This document shows positions 41,180-49,261 of a DNA stretch of 64,000 bases, piece by piece (position 1 is the first letter of the stretch; every line of letters starts with the position of its first letter). The translations under genes were made by a program, and so were the position numbers. Source of the DNA: Fibrella rubiginis (lineage in GTDB: Bacteria; Bacteroidota; Bacteroidia; Cytophagales; Spirosomataceae); the NCBI RefSeq assembly GCF_017353185.1, contig NZ_JAFMYV010000008.1, positions 186,001 to 250,000 on the forward strand, written 5' to 3'. Below the pieces are notes generated by a model that saw only the letters and a program-made list of their open reading frames with translations, made no database searches and was not told the origin of the DNA.

Positions 41180-42820
41180 TCAGTTCTTCCCCTCCCCCAC
41201 TTTAGCGGGTTTTTGCGGAATGCCGGGTTGGGTGATCTCGAAGTTCTCCTTCTTCTTGGCCTCAGCCACTAACGCCCGTACATCGGCGAGGAGTTTTTTG
41301 GCGTCGTAGACTACGCCGTCTTTGACTGTATAGGTCACGCCGCCCACGCGTTCCACTTCGTTTTTGTCGTTCAGGTGAATAGCCCCGGTACCATAGAGTG
41401 TTTTTAGATTTACCAGCGGATTTTCTTTAACGATCACAAAGTCAGCCAGTTTACCTACTTCCACCGAGCCAATCTGATCGGCCATACCGAGAGCTTCGGC
41501 CCCTTTGATGGTGGCGGCGCGGACTACTTCGAGCGGGTGGAAACCGGCTTCGCGCAGGAGTTCCAGCTCGCGGATGTAGGCAAAGCCGTATAGCTGGTAG
41601 ATGAAGCCCGAATCGGACCCCGTGGTAACGCGTCCTCCCCGGTTTTTGTATTCGTTGATGAACTGCATCCAGAGTTGGTAATTCTTTTTCCAGGCCACTT
41701 CCTGTTCCGTTCCCCAGTTGTGCCAATAGGACCCGTGCGAAATGCGGCTCGGCCCGTAGAACCGCCACAGGCTTGGCAGGGTGTAGTCGTCATGCCATTC
41801 GGCGCGGCGGGCCAGCATCAGTTCGCGGTTAGCTTCGTAGATGTTAAACGTGGGGTCGAGGGTGAAATCGAGGGCAATCAGCTCATCCATGACCTTGTTC
41901 CAGCGGTCGGTACCAGGCTTGGCGGCCTGCTGCCAGAGGTTCCCGGCTTCGGTAAAGCGGTCCTGCTCGTTGTTATAATTGTAAGTGGCGGGGTAATCCT
42001 GCACGGTACGGTCAGCGAAGAGGCTTTCGGGCAGGCCATACCAGTGTTCCATCGTAGTTAAACCAGCTTTGGCGGTGGCCAGGGCGTTCATCCGGGCCAC
42101 TTCCAGTTGCGCATGGTGGCAGGCAGAACGAAGCCCCAGCTTCTTGTTTTCGTCCAGCGCCGCCCGGAAAACGTTCGGTTCGGCTCCGAAGAATTTAATA
42201 CCGTCGGCGCCTTTTTGGGCGTTCAGGCGCACCCAGGCGCGGGCCTGTTCGGGTGTGGTGATGGGTTCCTTGCTCCCCTGCCCAAAGACAGTATAAGCCT
42301 TAATACGCGGAGCCACAATCTCGTTACGGTCACTCCTGGCACGGTGTTCCAGTACCCAGTCCAGCCCGTTGCCCGCCGACGGGTCGCGGATGGTGGTAAT
42401 GCCATGACCAAGCCAGAGTTTAAACACATAGTCGGCGTTGGCCCCCTGATCTTTTCCGCCAATATGCCCGTGCATGTCAATAAACCCCGGCATGAGGTAC
42501 ATACCCTCACAGTTTAATTCGTGCGTACCCGCCGTAGCCTGCGGACGACTCTTTGGATCGATGGCAACGCCGGGGTAGCCTACCTGCCGGATCTGGGCAA
42601 TGCGGTTCTTTTCCACCACAATGTCAACCGGCCCAATTGGCGGCGCGCCCGTGCTGTTAATCAGCGTTACCCCCCTGACAATGAGCCGATCATACGGTCC
42701 GCCACCTTCCCCGGCCTTCCGGGCCGGAGCTTTCTCGACCTGGGCGTTTGAGGAATGTACAATGGACAATGTACAATGCATGATGAGGGTGGCGGAGAGC
42801 AACAGGCGAAGGCGGCGCAT
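41180..42820 (-). CDS. Secreted metal-dependent amidohydrolase
   Basis: A 546-residue amidohydrolase with N-terminal export signal. Visible: YDRLIVRGVTLINSTGAPPI, the metal-binding MPGFIDMHGHIGG, GITTIRDPSAGN, KFFGAEPN near the carbamylated-lysine position, CHHAQLEVARMN, TTGSDSGFIY with the catalytic Asp, and the C-terminal GSVEVGKLADFVIVKENPL. The substrate cannot be inferred; relatives include dipeptidases and prolidases of the TIM-barrel superfamily. Oddly, the signal peptide hydrophobic part (MHCTLSIVHSS) is written in AATGTAC-type heptamers (42754-42781). A TATCTTCG promoter lies at 42840-42847. Confidence 0.88.
   Translation of the reverse strand: MRRLRLLLSATLIMHCTLSIVHSSNAQVEKAPARKAGEGGGPYDRLIVRGVTLINSTGAPPIGPVDIVVEKNRIAQIRQVGYPGVAIDPKSRPQATAGTHELNCEGMYLMPGFIDMHGHIGGKDQGANADYVFKLWLGHGITTIRDPSAGNGLDWVLEHRARSDRNEIVAPRIKAYTVFGQGSKEPITTPEQARAWVRLNAQKGADGIKFFGAEPNVFRAALDENKKLGLRSACHHAQLEVARMNALATAKAGLTTMEHWYGLPESLFADRTVQDYPATYNYNNEQDRFTEAGNLWQQAAKPGTDRWNKVMDELIALDFTLDPTFNIYEANRELMLARRAEWHDDYTLPSLWRFYGPSRISHGSYWHNWGTEQEVAWKKNYQLWMQFINEYKNRGGRVTTGSDSGFIYQLYGFAYIRELELLREAGFHPLEVVRAATIKGAEALGMADQIGSVEVGKLADFVIVKENPLVNLKTLYGTGAIHLNDKNEVERVGGVTYTVKDGVVYDAKKLLADVRALVAEAKKKENFEITQPGIPQKPAKVGEGKN
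42754..42781. repeat. AATGTAC-type heptamer run inside a coding sequence
   Basis: On the plus strand AATGTAC, AATGGAC, AATGTAC, AATGCAT follow one another without gaps. This is the same word family as the hairpins at 24224-24292 and 59033-59139, but here it is single-armed and lies within the signal-peptide codons of the minus-strand amidohydrolase gene. Confidence 0.85.
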
Positions 42821-42839
42821 AACGATGTCAGTTTAGGGT

Positions 42840-42847
42840 CGAAGATA
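42840..42847 (-). promoter_or_regulatory. Probable -7 element TATCTTCG for the amidohydrolase
   Basis: Minus-strand TATCTTCG lies 20 bp upstream of the ATG at 42820; another case of the TAnnTTCG variant. Confidence 0.45.
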
Positions 42848-42880
42848 CTGTGTTCAGCCTTTTCTCAGTAGCTTGCCGCT

Positions 42881-43483
42881 ATGACTATTCCTCCCTTTTC
42901 TAGCCCTTTCGATAGCCTTGCCGAATGGTTGGGAGTCGGTGCTGTCAGTGCCGATGCCACAGCGTATGCCATGCAACTATTCAGACCAGTCCAGTTAAAC
43001 AAGCATGCGTATCTGGTTAGGGCGGGAGAGTATATGCCAGAGATGGGCTTGTTGGCAGAAGGGCTGATGCGCCACTATTTTCTTCAGACCGATGGCACCG
43101 AAATCACCGTAGAATTTGCCAGAGCCGGTGATCTGGTGGGTGAATACAACAATATGCTGCTCAATCAGCCTGCCGACCATTATGTACAGGCGCTCGAACC
43201 TTGCCTGATTATGCTGGCCCCCATTGCCGACCTACGCCTTGCCTGCGACCAATACGCCGACCTCGATCACCTCAGCCGCCTCTATACCGAGCAATATCTC
43301 TACCGGCTTATTGCGCAGATGAGTCAATACATGACCCGCCGTCCCGAAGAACGCTATCTCTACCTGCTCGAACACGACCCTGATCTGATTCAGCGTGTTC
43401 CCCAAACCATTCTTGCTTCGTATGTAGGCGTAACCCCCGTAAGCCTGAGCCGAATACGCAAGCGATTAATGGCGGGCCGGTGA
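42881..43483 (+). CDS. Crp/Fnr-family transcription regulator
   Basis: A 200-residue regulator. The N-terminal cyclic-nucleotide-binding-like beta roll (HAYLVRAGEYMPEMGLLAEG, RHYFLQTDGTEITVEFARAG) is followed by a long dimer helix and a C-terminal helix-turn-helix (VPQTILASYVGVTPVSLSRI, RKRL). There is no FNR cysteine cluster, and the cAMP-contact residues are not conserved, as is common for this group in Bacteroidota. Target and ligand unknown. The downstream Coq4-like gene may be coupled: an alternative GTG start for it overlaps this stop codon. Confidence 0.9.
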   Translation: MTIPPFSSPFDSLAEWLGVGAVSADATAYAMQLFRPVQLNKHAYLVRAGEYMPEMGLLAEGLMRHYFLQTDGTEITVEFARAGDLVGEYNNMLLNQPADHYVQALEPCLIMLAPIADLRLACDQYADLDHLSRLYTEQYLYRLIAQMSQYMTRRPEERYLYLLEHDPDLIQRVPQTILASYVGVTPVSLSRIRKRLMAGR

Positions 43484-43563
43484 AGCCACGGAAATTAACG
43501 TTTGATAATGCACCGACACGTACCCACGCAGAGCTTTGCTCCCGAATCAATTACCGCTATGCT

Positions 43564-44127
43564 ATGAATGTGCATCCGACCAGTACTGTACAACACGCTC
43601 TTAACCAGTTTTATACAGACCATGACTTTGGCGAAGAGGGTGGAGTGAATGAACAGGTTGTCTGGCTTACGTTTGGTCCTGTTGCAGTTCCATTACCCAA
43701 TACGGAGCAACGTAAAAAAGTGATCTGGCTTCACGACCTGCACCATTTGCTCAACGAATACCCTACTACGTGGTCTGGTGAGGGGCGTGTATCGGCCTGG
43801 GAGCTGGCAACGGGCGGCTGGGGTTGGCAACTGTATGTCTGGCTGCTGATTATACTAGCCAGCAGTATTGGAGTGTTGCTTTTTCCGAGGCGTGCTTTCC
43901 TGGCTTTTGTGCGGGGCACCTATTGTCGTCCTATTCTTAGTTTGGGGTTAACCAAAACCCAACTTATGCAGCTCCCTGTCAGCGACTTACGGCACCGGCT
44001 TGGTATTGAGCTAACGCGCCCCTACCCAGCCTGCCTGAGTCATTACCTACGTTTTTGCCTGATCTGGCTTTTCTACGTTAGCAGCGTTATTGGGTTTGGC
44101 GTAGGTTTGTATGTCCTGATTGCCTAA
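43564..44127 (+). CDS. Coq4-like protein with C-terminal membrane helices
   Basis: About 187 residues from ATG 43564 (an alternative GTG at 43480 overlaps the crp-like stop codon). The centre holds HDLHH followed by 11 residues and Glu (H57, D58, H61, E73), which is exactly the HDxxHx11E metal motif of Coq4, a scaffold/oxidative decarboxylase of ubiquinone synthesis. Unlike Coq4, the chain continues into two hydrophobic helices (about 93-113, QLYVWLLIILASSIGVLLF, and about 163-187). Bacteroidota use menaquinone, so a classical ubiquinone role is unlikely. The function is open; a membrane-tethered metal or lipid-binding role is possible (inference). Confidence 0.65.
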   Translation: MNVHPTSTVQHALNQFYTDHDFGEEGGVNEQVVWLTFGPVAVPLPNTEQRKKVIWLHDLHHLLNEYPTTWSGEGRVSAWELATGGWGWQLYVWLLIILASSIGVLLFPRRAFLAFVRGTYCRPILSLGLTKTQLMQLPVSDLRHRLGIELTRPYPACLSHYLRFCLIWLFYVSSVIGFGVGLYVLIA

Positions 44128-44150
44128 GACCCGTTAGCACCAGCTGAGCT

Positions 44151-45134
44151 ATGTTTATTCAACGCAATTTCCTGTTCATCGTCATGGCGCTGGCCGTGCT
44201 GTTGGCCGTGGCTATGAAAGCAACTGTCTACCAGCGCGAACCTACCACGCCACCTACCCCATCGCCCGCTACAACCGAGGCCTTCAGGGCTTACTGGTTT
44301 GGTGGCAAGGCGGAGCTAAACAACTACCGCCTTGAACAGGCTCAATATGGCGCTATGTACCCCGGCAAAGCCGTTCTGGTATTTGTGACGGAAGATTTTC
44401 GGGTCGATAAGCAGGTAAAATTGGAGTCGGAAGCGAGCCGAAACACGGCCATTCCGGTATTGAAAACCAACTACGTCCGCCAGTTTGTTACGGGCGTGTA
44501 CGATTATTCGCTGTTCACGTCGGTATTCACGCCCATCGACAATGCCAACGGCAGTCCGTCACGATTTCCTAACACATTGAAAGTAAGCACATCGGGGCAG
44601 GAATGGTGCGGGCAGAGTTACGTGCAGATGAACTACAAGGACAACGCCTACAGAGTGAGCGGGCGGTCATATTTCGAGCAGGAGGCTACCGAAGACTATA
44701 ACGTGGAAAAAGCCTTGCTGGAAGACGAACTCTGGAACCGCATCCGCCTTAACCCTAAGAAGCTACCCATCGGCGACGTGCATGTCATTCCGGGTACGCA
44801 GGCGGCCCGGCTTCGCCACAAAAAACTGGAACCCCTACTAGCCACTACTACGCTTGACTCAGCGCAGGGCGTAACCTGGACACAGACCCGTAAGCCGGGT
44901 GTTACGACGGGCCCATGTAAAGCCTATGTAGTTGACTATAAAGACGATGGCCGGAAACTAACCATCTTTTTTGAATCCGATTTTCCCCACCGAATTGTAG
45001 GCTGGGAAGACACCTACAAGACAAAAGATAAGGTACTCACCAGCCGCGCTGTGCTTCAGAAAACCATCCAGTCAGACTACTGGAACCACAACACCCCCGC
45101 CGACAGTACGTTGCGCTACGAGTTGGGGCTTTAA
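44151..45134 (+). CDS. Membrane-anchored conserved protein of unknown function
   Basis: A 327-residue protein with one N-terminal signal-anchor (FLFIVMALAVLLAVAMKA) and a large extracytoplasmic domain. Conserved-looking segments are YWFGGKAELNNYRLEQAQYG, VLVFVTEDFRVDKQVKLES and FTSVFTPIDN. I recall relatives in Bacteroidota being labelled septum formation inhibitor Maf in automatic annotation, but nothing of the Maf nucleotide pyrophosphatase fold or motifs is visible here, so that label should not be used. Role unknown. Confidence 0.75.
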   Translation: MFIQRNFLFIVMALAVLLAVAMKATVYQREPTTPPTPSPATTEAFRAYWFGGKAELNNYRLEQAQYGAMYPGKAVLVFVTEDFRVDKQVKLESEASRNTAIPVLKTNYVRQFVTGVYDYSLFTSVFTPIDNANGSPSRFPNTLKVSTSGQEWCGQSYVQMNYKDNAYRVSGRSYFEQEATEDYNVEKALLEDELWNRIRLNPKKLPIGDVHVIPGTQAARLRHKKLEPLLATTTLDSAQGVTWTQTRKPGVTTGPCKAYVVDYKDDGRKLTIFFESDFPHRIVGWEDTYKTKDKVLTSRAVLQKTIQSDYWNHNTPADSTLRYELGL

Positions 45135-45168
45135 CAGCTCCGGGTTTGAGCCTCGTGGCTATTTAGAC

Positions 45169-46320
45169 TTACCGAATCGACAAAAGGAGATATGCCGCCT
45201 GATTGGGTTTGCGTACGCTGTCGAATATTCGCGTGGGTATACGGTCATCGTCGCTGATGATAAGCAACGATCGGGAACTCAGAAACGTCATGTCTTCGGC
45301 TTTGTGAGCCATCCGTAGGGGTTCATTGTTAGGAAGCCTGACCAGGTTCATCTTCCCTTCGATTAATTCTGCTTCAGACGCAGTCCAGAGGAATGAACTC
45401 ACAGCTTCAGCCGACTCGTAGGAGGTTATGATCCAGAAGATGCTCCTGACCGGGTCATACTCCAGGCTCGACAAACCCATTTTGCCAGGCATTTTCTCGT
45501 CGCTCTGATCGGCAACCTCAATTGATGATAACAACGTAACGCTACCTGTTAGCTCAACGTGCTGCTCGTCGCCCTGACCCACCACCGAATACGGAATTGA
45601 CAGCACTCGCACCACGGGTTTGAAATCCTGGTAGCTGTTTCCCTCTTCCCGAACGCCTATAAAGAGTCGATTGGTCGTTGCTGTCAGTCCTTCAATTTTG
45701 AAATACCGAACCACGCCCAGGTAGTTCAGATCGCTCAAAGCCAGTGCCGACGATATTTTCTCGCGCAACGATACGGATGTGCCCTCGTTGGTATTAGGCG
45801 ACCTACCCCCTAAAACCTGCGCACGCGATGGTTTTCCCGCAGGCCAGCAAAGCAGCATATTGTAGCCGTCCCAATCGGTGCTTCCCTCCTTCACCCGGTC
45901 AAAGGCAGTGGTTGCGAATACCCATTTTCGGTCGGGCGTTTGGGCTAGCTCCTCATATTTAATACCCCGTTTCATGACCGGACTATTGATATAAACCGGA
46001 GACTGCTGGTTATAGAACGCAGTCACACCGGGCCAGCTTGCCACCGACGATTGCCCATTGGGCATGGGCTTATCGTGCGCCATTAGTAGCGATTTTCCGT
46101 CATAAAGAATGGCCGACGCCTCGAACCAGAAGGGTTTACCACCTGCTTTCAGCGTGTCGGCAAAGCCCGCCGCGAAGCCTTCCTGCACCACCTGTACCCG
46201 CAGGGTTTTGCTCGGTTTAAGGCTGCTCTGTGCGCTGGCAACTAGACTGATTAGCAGGCATAACCCCATTGATAGGGCCAAACGCAAGGCCGAAACAGGC
46301 TTATTCGAGTAGTTTGGCAT
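45169..46320 (-). CDS. Secreted beta-propeller protein, phytase-like/esterase-like
   Basis: About 383 residues from ATG 46320; the longer open frame is rejected because this start opens a signal peptide (LALSMGLCLLISLVASAQ) and overlaps the upstream stop by only 20 bp. The body is beta-rich with propeller-like motifs: WFEASAILYDGKSLLMAHDK, VRYFKIEGLTATTNRLFIGV, MGLSSLEYDPVRSIFWI and HKAEDMTFLSSRSLLIISDD. These resemble the esterase-like phytase/SdiA-regulated propellers, but metal residues were not confirmed. It overlaps the PilJ-domain gene, so the two are probably one transcription unit. Confidence 0.65.
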   Translation of the reverse strand: MPNYSNKPVSALRLALSMGLCLLISLVASAQSSLKPSKTLRVQVVQEGFAAGFADTLKAGGKPFWFEASAILYDGKSLLMAHDKPMPNGQSSVASWPGVTAFYNQQSPVYINSPVMKRGIKYEELAQTPDRKWVFATTAFDRVKEGSTDWDGYNMLLCWPAGKPSRAQVLGGRSPNTNEGTSVSLREKISSALALSDLNYLGVVRYFKIEGLTATTNRLFIGVREEGNSYQDFKPVVRVLSIPYSVVGQGDEQHVELTGSVTLLSSIEVADQSDEKMPGKMGLSSLEYDPVRSIFWIITSYESAEAVSSFLWTASEAELIEGKMNLVRLPNNEPLRMAHKAEDMTFLSSRSLLIISDDDRIPTRIFDSVRKPNQAAYLLLSIR

Positions 46321-47140
46321 ACATTCCGGTAATCTTGTCCATCTTAACCAGCATCCGGTTCGTGATCTGGAAGACTTCGCCAGCATCAATTGACTTTTCT
46401 TCGAATGAAATACAGTTGTTTTTCGTGCAGCGCTCTTCAATATAGCGCCAGTCGATAATGGCGCCCGAGATGACGTCGTCGATTTCAGCCGTGTTGGCCT
46501 CTGACGTGACCAGCGAACTCATACCGCCCTGAATGCCCGTAGCCATTTGTTGCAATTGCTTCACAATGTCGTTGTTTGGTGTGTTTAGCCCGGCCACATA
46601 GGCCCCGTAGTAGAAAGTCAGACGTTGTGAGAGCATCCGCATCCGTCCCGACTGGTTGGTGTTTTCGGCAACCTGCTCGGCCGAGGCTCCCGTTTCGTTT
46701 TCACGACGGGGTTGCGTGGCCGCCCACTTTATCAGGTCAACGACCACATCGTTAGTCGCGGCCAGCAGCTGCGAGTTGGTGTTGAGTAACACCTGCGCAT
46801 TCTCTTTGCTGGGCTCTGCCACCAGTAGTTTGCGGTATTCGGTCCATAACGCTTCTTCTCTTGCCAGTAGGGCCGAGGTGCTTTTGGGCGACGCCAGCTT
46901 CAGTGCCTTTAAGTTTTCCTCGAACAGAATAACAGACGTCTGCATCTCCCTGCTGGCAACCTCGGCTTGCTTGCCAATCAGTTTAAAGACATAATCCTTG
47001 CCCATCCTTTGCGTCAAAAAACGCTGTTTACCAGCTATGTTGATGGCCGAACCGGGTGAAAGTGTGGTCTGGGCCAAGGCGACATGCATAGAGCCCGCTG
47101 CCAAAAAAAGCGCGGCAAGTCTAAGTACGATCTTGAGCAT
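46301..47140 (-). CDS. Periplasmic protein with two PilJ/NarX-type sensor repeats
   Basis: A 279-residue exported protein (signal peptide LRLAALFLAAGSMHVALAQ). Two copies of the type IV pili methyl-accepting N-terminal domain (PilJ, PF13675) are evident: INIAGKQRFLTQRMGKDY at about 33-50 and NQSGRMRMLSQRLTFYYGAY at about 163-182. In other bacteria this helical domain is the periplasmic sensor part of chemoreceptors or nitrate-sensing kinases. Here it stands alone, with no signalling or kinase part. It is followed by, and overlaps with, the propeller gene (46320), suggesting the two act together at the envelope (inference). Confidence 0.85.
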   Translation of the reverse strand: MLKIVLRLAALFLAAGSMHVALAQTTLSPGSAINIAGKQRFLTQRMGKDYVFKLIGKQAEVASREMQTSVILFEENLKALKLASPKSTSALLAREEALWTEYRKLLVAEPSKENAQVLLNTNSQLLAATNDVVVDLIKWAATQPRRENETGASAEQVAENTNQSGRMRMLSQRLTFYYGAYVAGLNTPNNDIVKQLQQMATGIQGGMSSLVTSEANTAEIDDVISGAIIDWRYIEERCTKNNCISFEEKSIDAGEVFQITNRMLVKMDKITGMYAKLLE

Positions 47141-47714
47141 AAACTGTTGTAGGTGAGTTTATTATTAATTGAGGATGTCGATCGTCTAAAGGCCGCTGAT
47201 AAGTTGGTGGCAAACCTGCCCACTGTACCCTTATCCGGTCTGGCTTAAAATGACCAGCCAGATGATCTGGTGTCGTACAAATCGCAGCAGTGACCGTTTC
47301 GGAGGTAGGCATGGCTACTGTACCCGCCGCAAACTGCAGCGTATGCGAAAATTTACTTAAATAAACTATATAAAGAGGCCTACTCTCAGGCAGGGGCAAC
47401 GTGGTGACTATAAGGTCAGGCTTCGGCGAGCTACTAAGTGATGCAGCTTCGGACCCATCTACAACAATATCTAATTGTATTTCAATTGCTTGAACACAAA
47501 CTGATCTATCAACATACGCACAAAGCCACAACCCTGTACTTGACAGGGCATTGCCAACAGCAACCAGTTGCGGCGATGGTAATGGTGATTTACTCAAGTA
47601 TTTCAAGTCGTTTTTACAGCAATTTAACGGATAAACTGATGCCATCAAACCGCAACTAACGTACCAAATACCTGCTCTACTTTGCCGTTGGATAAACGCC
47701 CAACGGTAGGCTGA
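47141..47714. other. 574-bp intergenic region without a convincing gene
   Basis: It lies between the mntH stop and the start of the PilJ gene, both on the minus strand. A palindrome CCGTTGG/CCAACGG at about 47683-47704 may act as a terminator for mntH, although no T tract follows. A 175-codon minus-strand open frame (47121-47648) covers most of it but has no recognisable features and poor protein-like composition. No RNA gene or repeat was recognised. Probably carries the promoter and leader of the PilJ gene. Confidence 0.5.
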
Positions 47715-49028
47715 TTAGCTTAACAGCGTTTCGGCCAGCAAGTAGCCGTTCAGGCCAATGATCAGACCCGCTATTGCCCACGATAATACTTTGACCCATA
47801 ACGGGTTAGCAAACCGGCCCATTATTTTTTCACTATTGGTAAATAAAACCAGCGGCACCACGGCAAAGCTCAATTGCAATGATAGAACTACCTGACTGAG
47901 AACCAGTAATTCCGATGTGCCGCGTTCGCCATACAGGAAGGCCACGACCAAGGCAGGTACAATAGCAATAAGCCGTGTTACAAGCCGCCGTAACCAGGGC
48001 TTAAACCGGATATTCAGAAACCCTTCCATCACGATTTGGCCAGCCAGTGTGCCCGTCAGCGTACTATTCTGGCCCGAAGCCAGTAAGGCGACGGCAAACA
48101 AGACGCTGGCTAGTTTTACACCCAGCAGTGGGTCGAGCAGACGATGGGCATCGGTAATATCAGCCACTTGCTGATTACCTGAGAAGTGGAATGCGGCCGC
48201 CGAAAGTATCAGAATGGCTCCATTGATAAAAAACGCCAGAAACAGTGACCCCGTAGAATCAATCGTGGCGAACTTGATGGCCTCGGTACGGCCTGTGTCT
48301 GTACGAGGAAAATCGCGGGTTTGTACGATGCTGGAATGCAGATAGAGATTGTGGGGCATGACTGTGGCCCCTAAAATACCAATAGCTATGTACAGCATTT
48401 TAGGATTTGTTACCACCTCCGAACGAGGAAGCAGCCCTCCCATGATTGCCTGTACGTCGGGTCGCGAGACGATAAGTTCATAGGCGAAACAGGCCAGAAT
48501 CAGGAAAATAAGGCCTGCCACAATGATCTCGATCACCCGAAATCCTTTGTTCTGAAGCCACAGTAGCAACAGCACGTCGGCGGCGGTGATCAGAATACCT
48601 ACTGTGATAGGCAGGCCAAACAGCAGGTTGAGCGCAATGGCCGCGCCAATGACCTCAGCCAGATCGGTAGCTGCAATGGCAATTTCGGCCAGAATCCAGA
48701 GGCCAATAGCCACAGGACGGCTGTAGTGTTCCCGACAAGCCTGGGCCAGGTCGCGACCCGTAGCAATGCCCAGTTTCAGCGAAAGGTGCTGTAACAGCAT
48801 GGCAAACAGGTTGGAAATCAGTACTACCGACAACAGTTTATAGCCAAACTGTGCACCACCGGCAATGTCGGTAGCCCAGTTGCCGGGGTCCATGTAGCCC
48901 ACGGCCACCATCAGGCCGGGGCCAAGGTAGGCTTTCAGCGTTCTAAAAAAACTACCTGCCGCCGGCACGTGAATACTGGCGTGTACTTCAGAAAGTGAAT
49001 TAGTAGAGCTGTCGTCTCGCCAAGTCAT
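47715..49028 (-). CDS. mntH: Nramp-family Mn2+/Fe2+ transporter
   Basis: About 437 residues from ATG 49028, with 11 membrane helices. The metal-binding residues of canonical Nramp are all present: DPGN (47-50) in AVGYMDPGNWATDIAGG and MPHN in GATVMPHNLYLHSS. Other family signatures include GRDLAQACREHYSRP and GQNSTLTGTLAGQIVMEG. It is a proton-coupled importer of manganese and possibly iron. It is divergent from a DtxR/MntR-family regulator at 49262, and a probable operator lies between them. An ATG 18 bp further upstream is less likely because those codons are repeat-derived. Confidence 0.95.
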   Translation of the reverse strand: MTWRDDSSTNSLSEVHASIHVPAAGSFFRTLKAYLGPGLMVAVGYMDPGNWATDIAGGAQFGYKLLSVVLISNLFAMLLQHLSLKLGIATGRDLAQACREHYSRPVAIGLWILAEIAIAATDLAEVIGAAIALNLLFGLPITVGILITAADVLLLLWLQNKGFRVIEIIVAGLIFLILACFAYELIVSRPDVQAIMGGLLPRSEVVTNPKMLYIAIGILGATVMPHNLYLHSSIVQTRDFPRTDTGRTEAIKFATIDSTGSLFLAFFINGAILILSAAAFHFSGNQQVADITDAHRLLDPLLGVKLASVLFAVALLASGQNSTLTGTLAGQIVMEGFLNIRFKPWLRRLVTRLIAIVPALVVAFLYGERGTSELLVLSQVVLSLQLSFAVVPLVLFTNSEKIMGRFANPLWVKVLSWAIAGLIIGLNGYLLAETLLS

Positions 49029-49040
49029 TACAAGGGTGAG

Positions 49041-49150
49041 GTTCAAGGTTTAAGGTTCAACGTTTAAGGTTGCTTCGCGCTTTAACGCAACTCAAAGACA
49101 GAACTGCAAAGCGCGAAGCAACCTTAAACGTTGAACCTTAAACCTTGAAC
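49041..49150. repeat. Inverted repeat of 7-bp words (AAGGTTC type), perfect 43-bp arms
   Basis: Arms 49041-49083 and 49108-49150 are perfect reverse complements (43 of 43), with a 24-nt loop. The left arm reads AAGGTTT, AAGGTTC, AACGTTT, AAGGTTG, then GCTTCGCGCTTT. It lies between two divergent start codons, 12 bp from mntH, so it cannot be a terminator for either gene. It would form the 5' leader of mntH or separate the two promoters. Confidence 0.95.
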
Positions 49151-49157
49151 TCTTTTT

Positions 49158-49173
49158 TTTAGGCTAATCTAAA
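49158..49173. promoter_or_regulatory. Probable DtxR/MntR operator
   Basis: TTTAGGCTAATCTAAA is an interrupted palindrome (TTTAG...CTAAA) that resembles the boxes recognised by DtxR/IdeR/MntR regulators. It lies 25 bp upstream of the TACATTTG element of the mntR-like gene, inside the mntR-mntH intergenic region, so metal-loaded regulator could repress one or both genes. Confidence 0.65.
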
Positions 49174-49198
49174 AATTTATTTTTGCTAATCAAATAAC

Positions 49199-49206
49199 TA
49201 CATTTG
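49199..49206 (+). promoter_or_regulatory. Probable -7 element TACATTTG for the mntR-like gene
   Basis: TACATTTG matches TAnnTTTG and lies 55 bp before ATG 49262. A TTTG at 49182-49185 is closer than the usual -33 spacing. Confidence 0.6.
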
Positions 49207-49261
49207 TGTGTGTTCTGTTCACGGTCTGTTCATAAATGGCTAAAAAACGGAACTTGCCATT

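Noticed and set aside
44151..45134. Septum formation inhibitor Maf
   Set aside because: No Maf fold or motifs; the protein is a signal-anchored extracytoplasmic domain.
47121..47648. 175-codon minus-strand open frame overlapping the PilJ gene start
   Set aside because: No signal peptide, domain or motif, composition unlike a folded protein, and no promoter-like element before it. Probably chance in a long intergenic gap.
49041..49150. Reading the 49041 hairpin as a terminator because of the following T run
   Set aside because: It lies between two divergent start codons, so no gene ends there.
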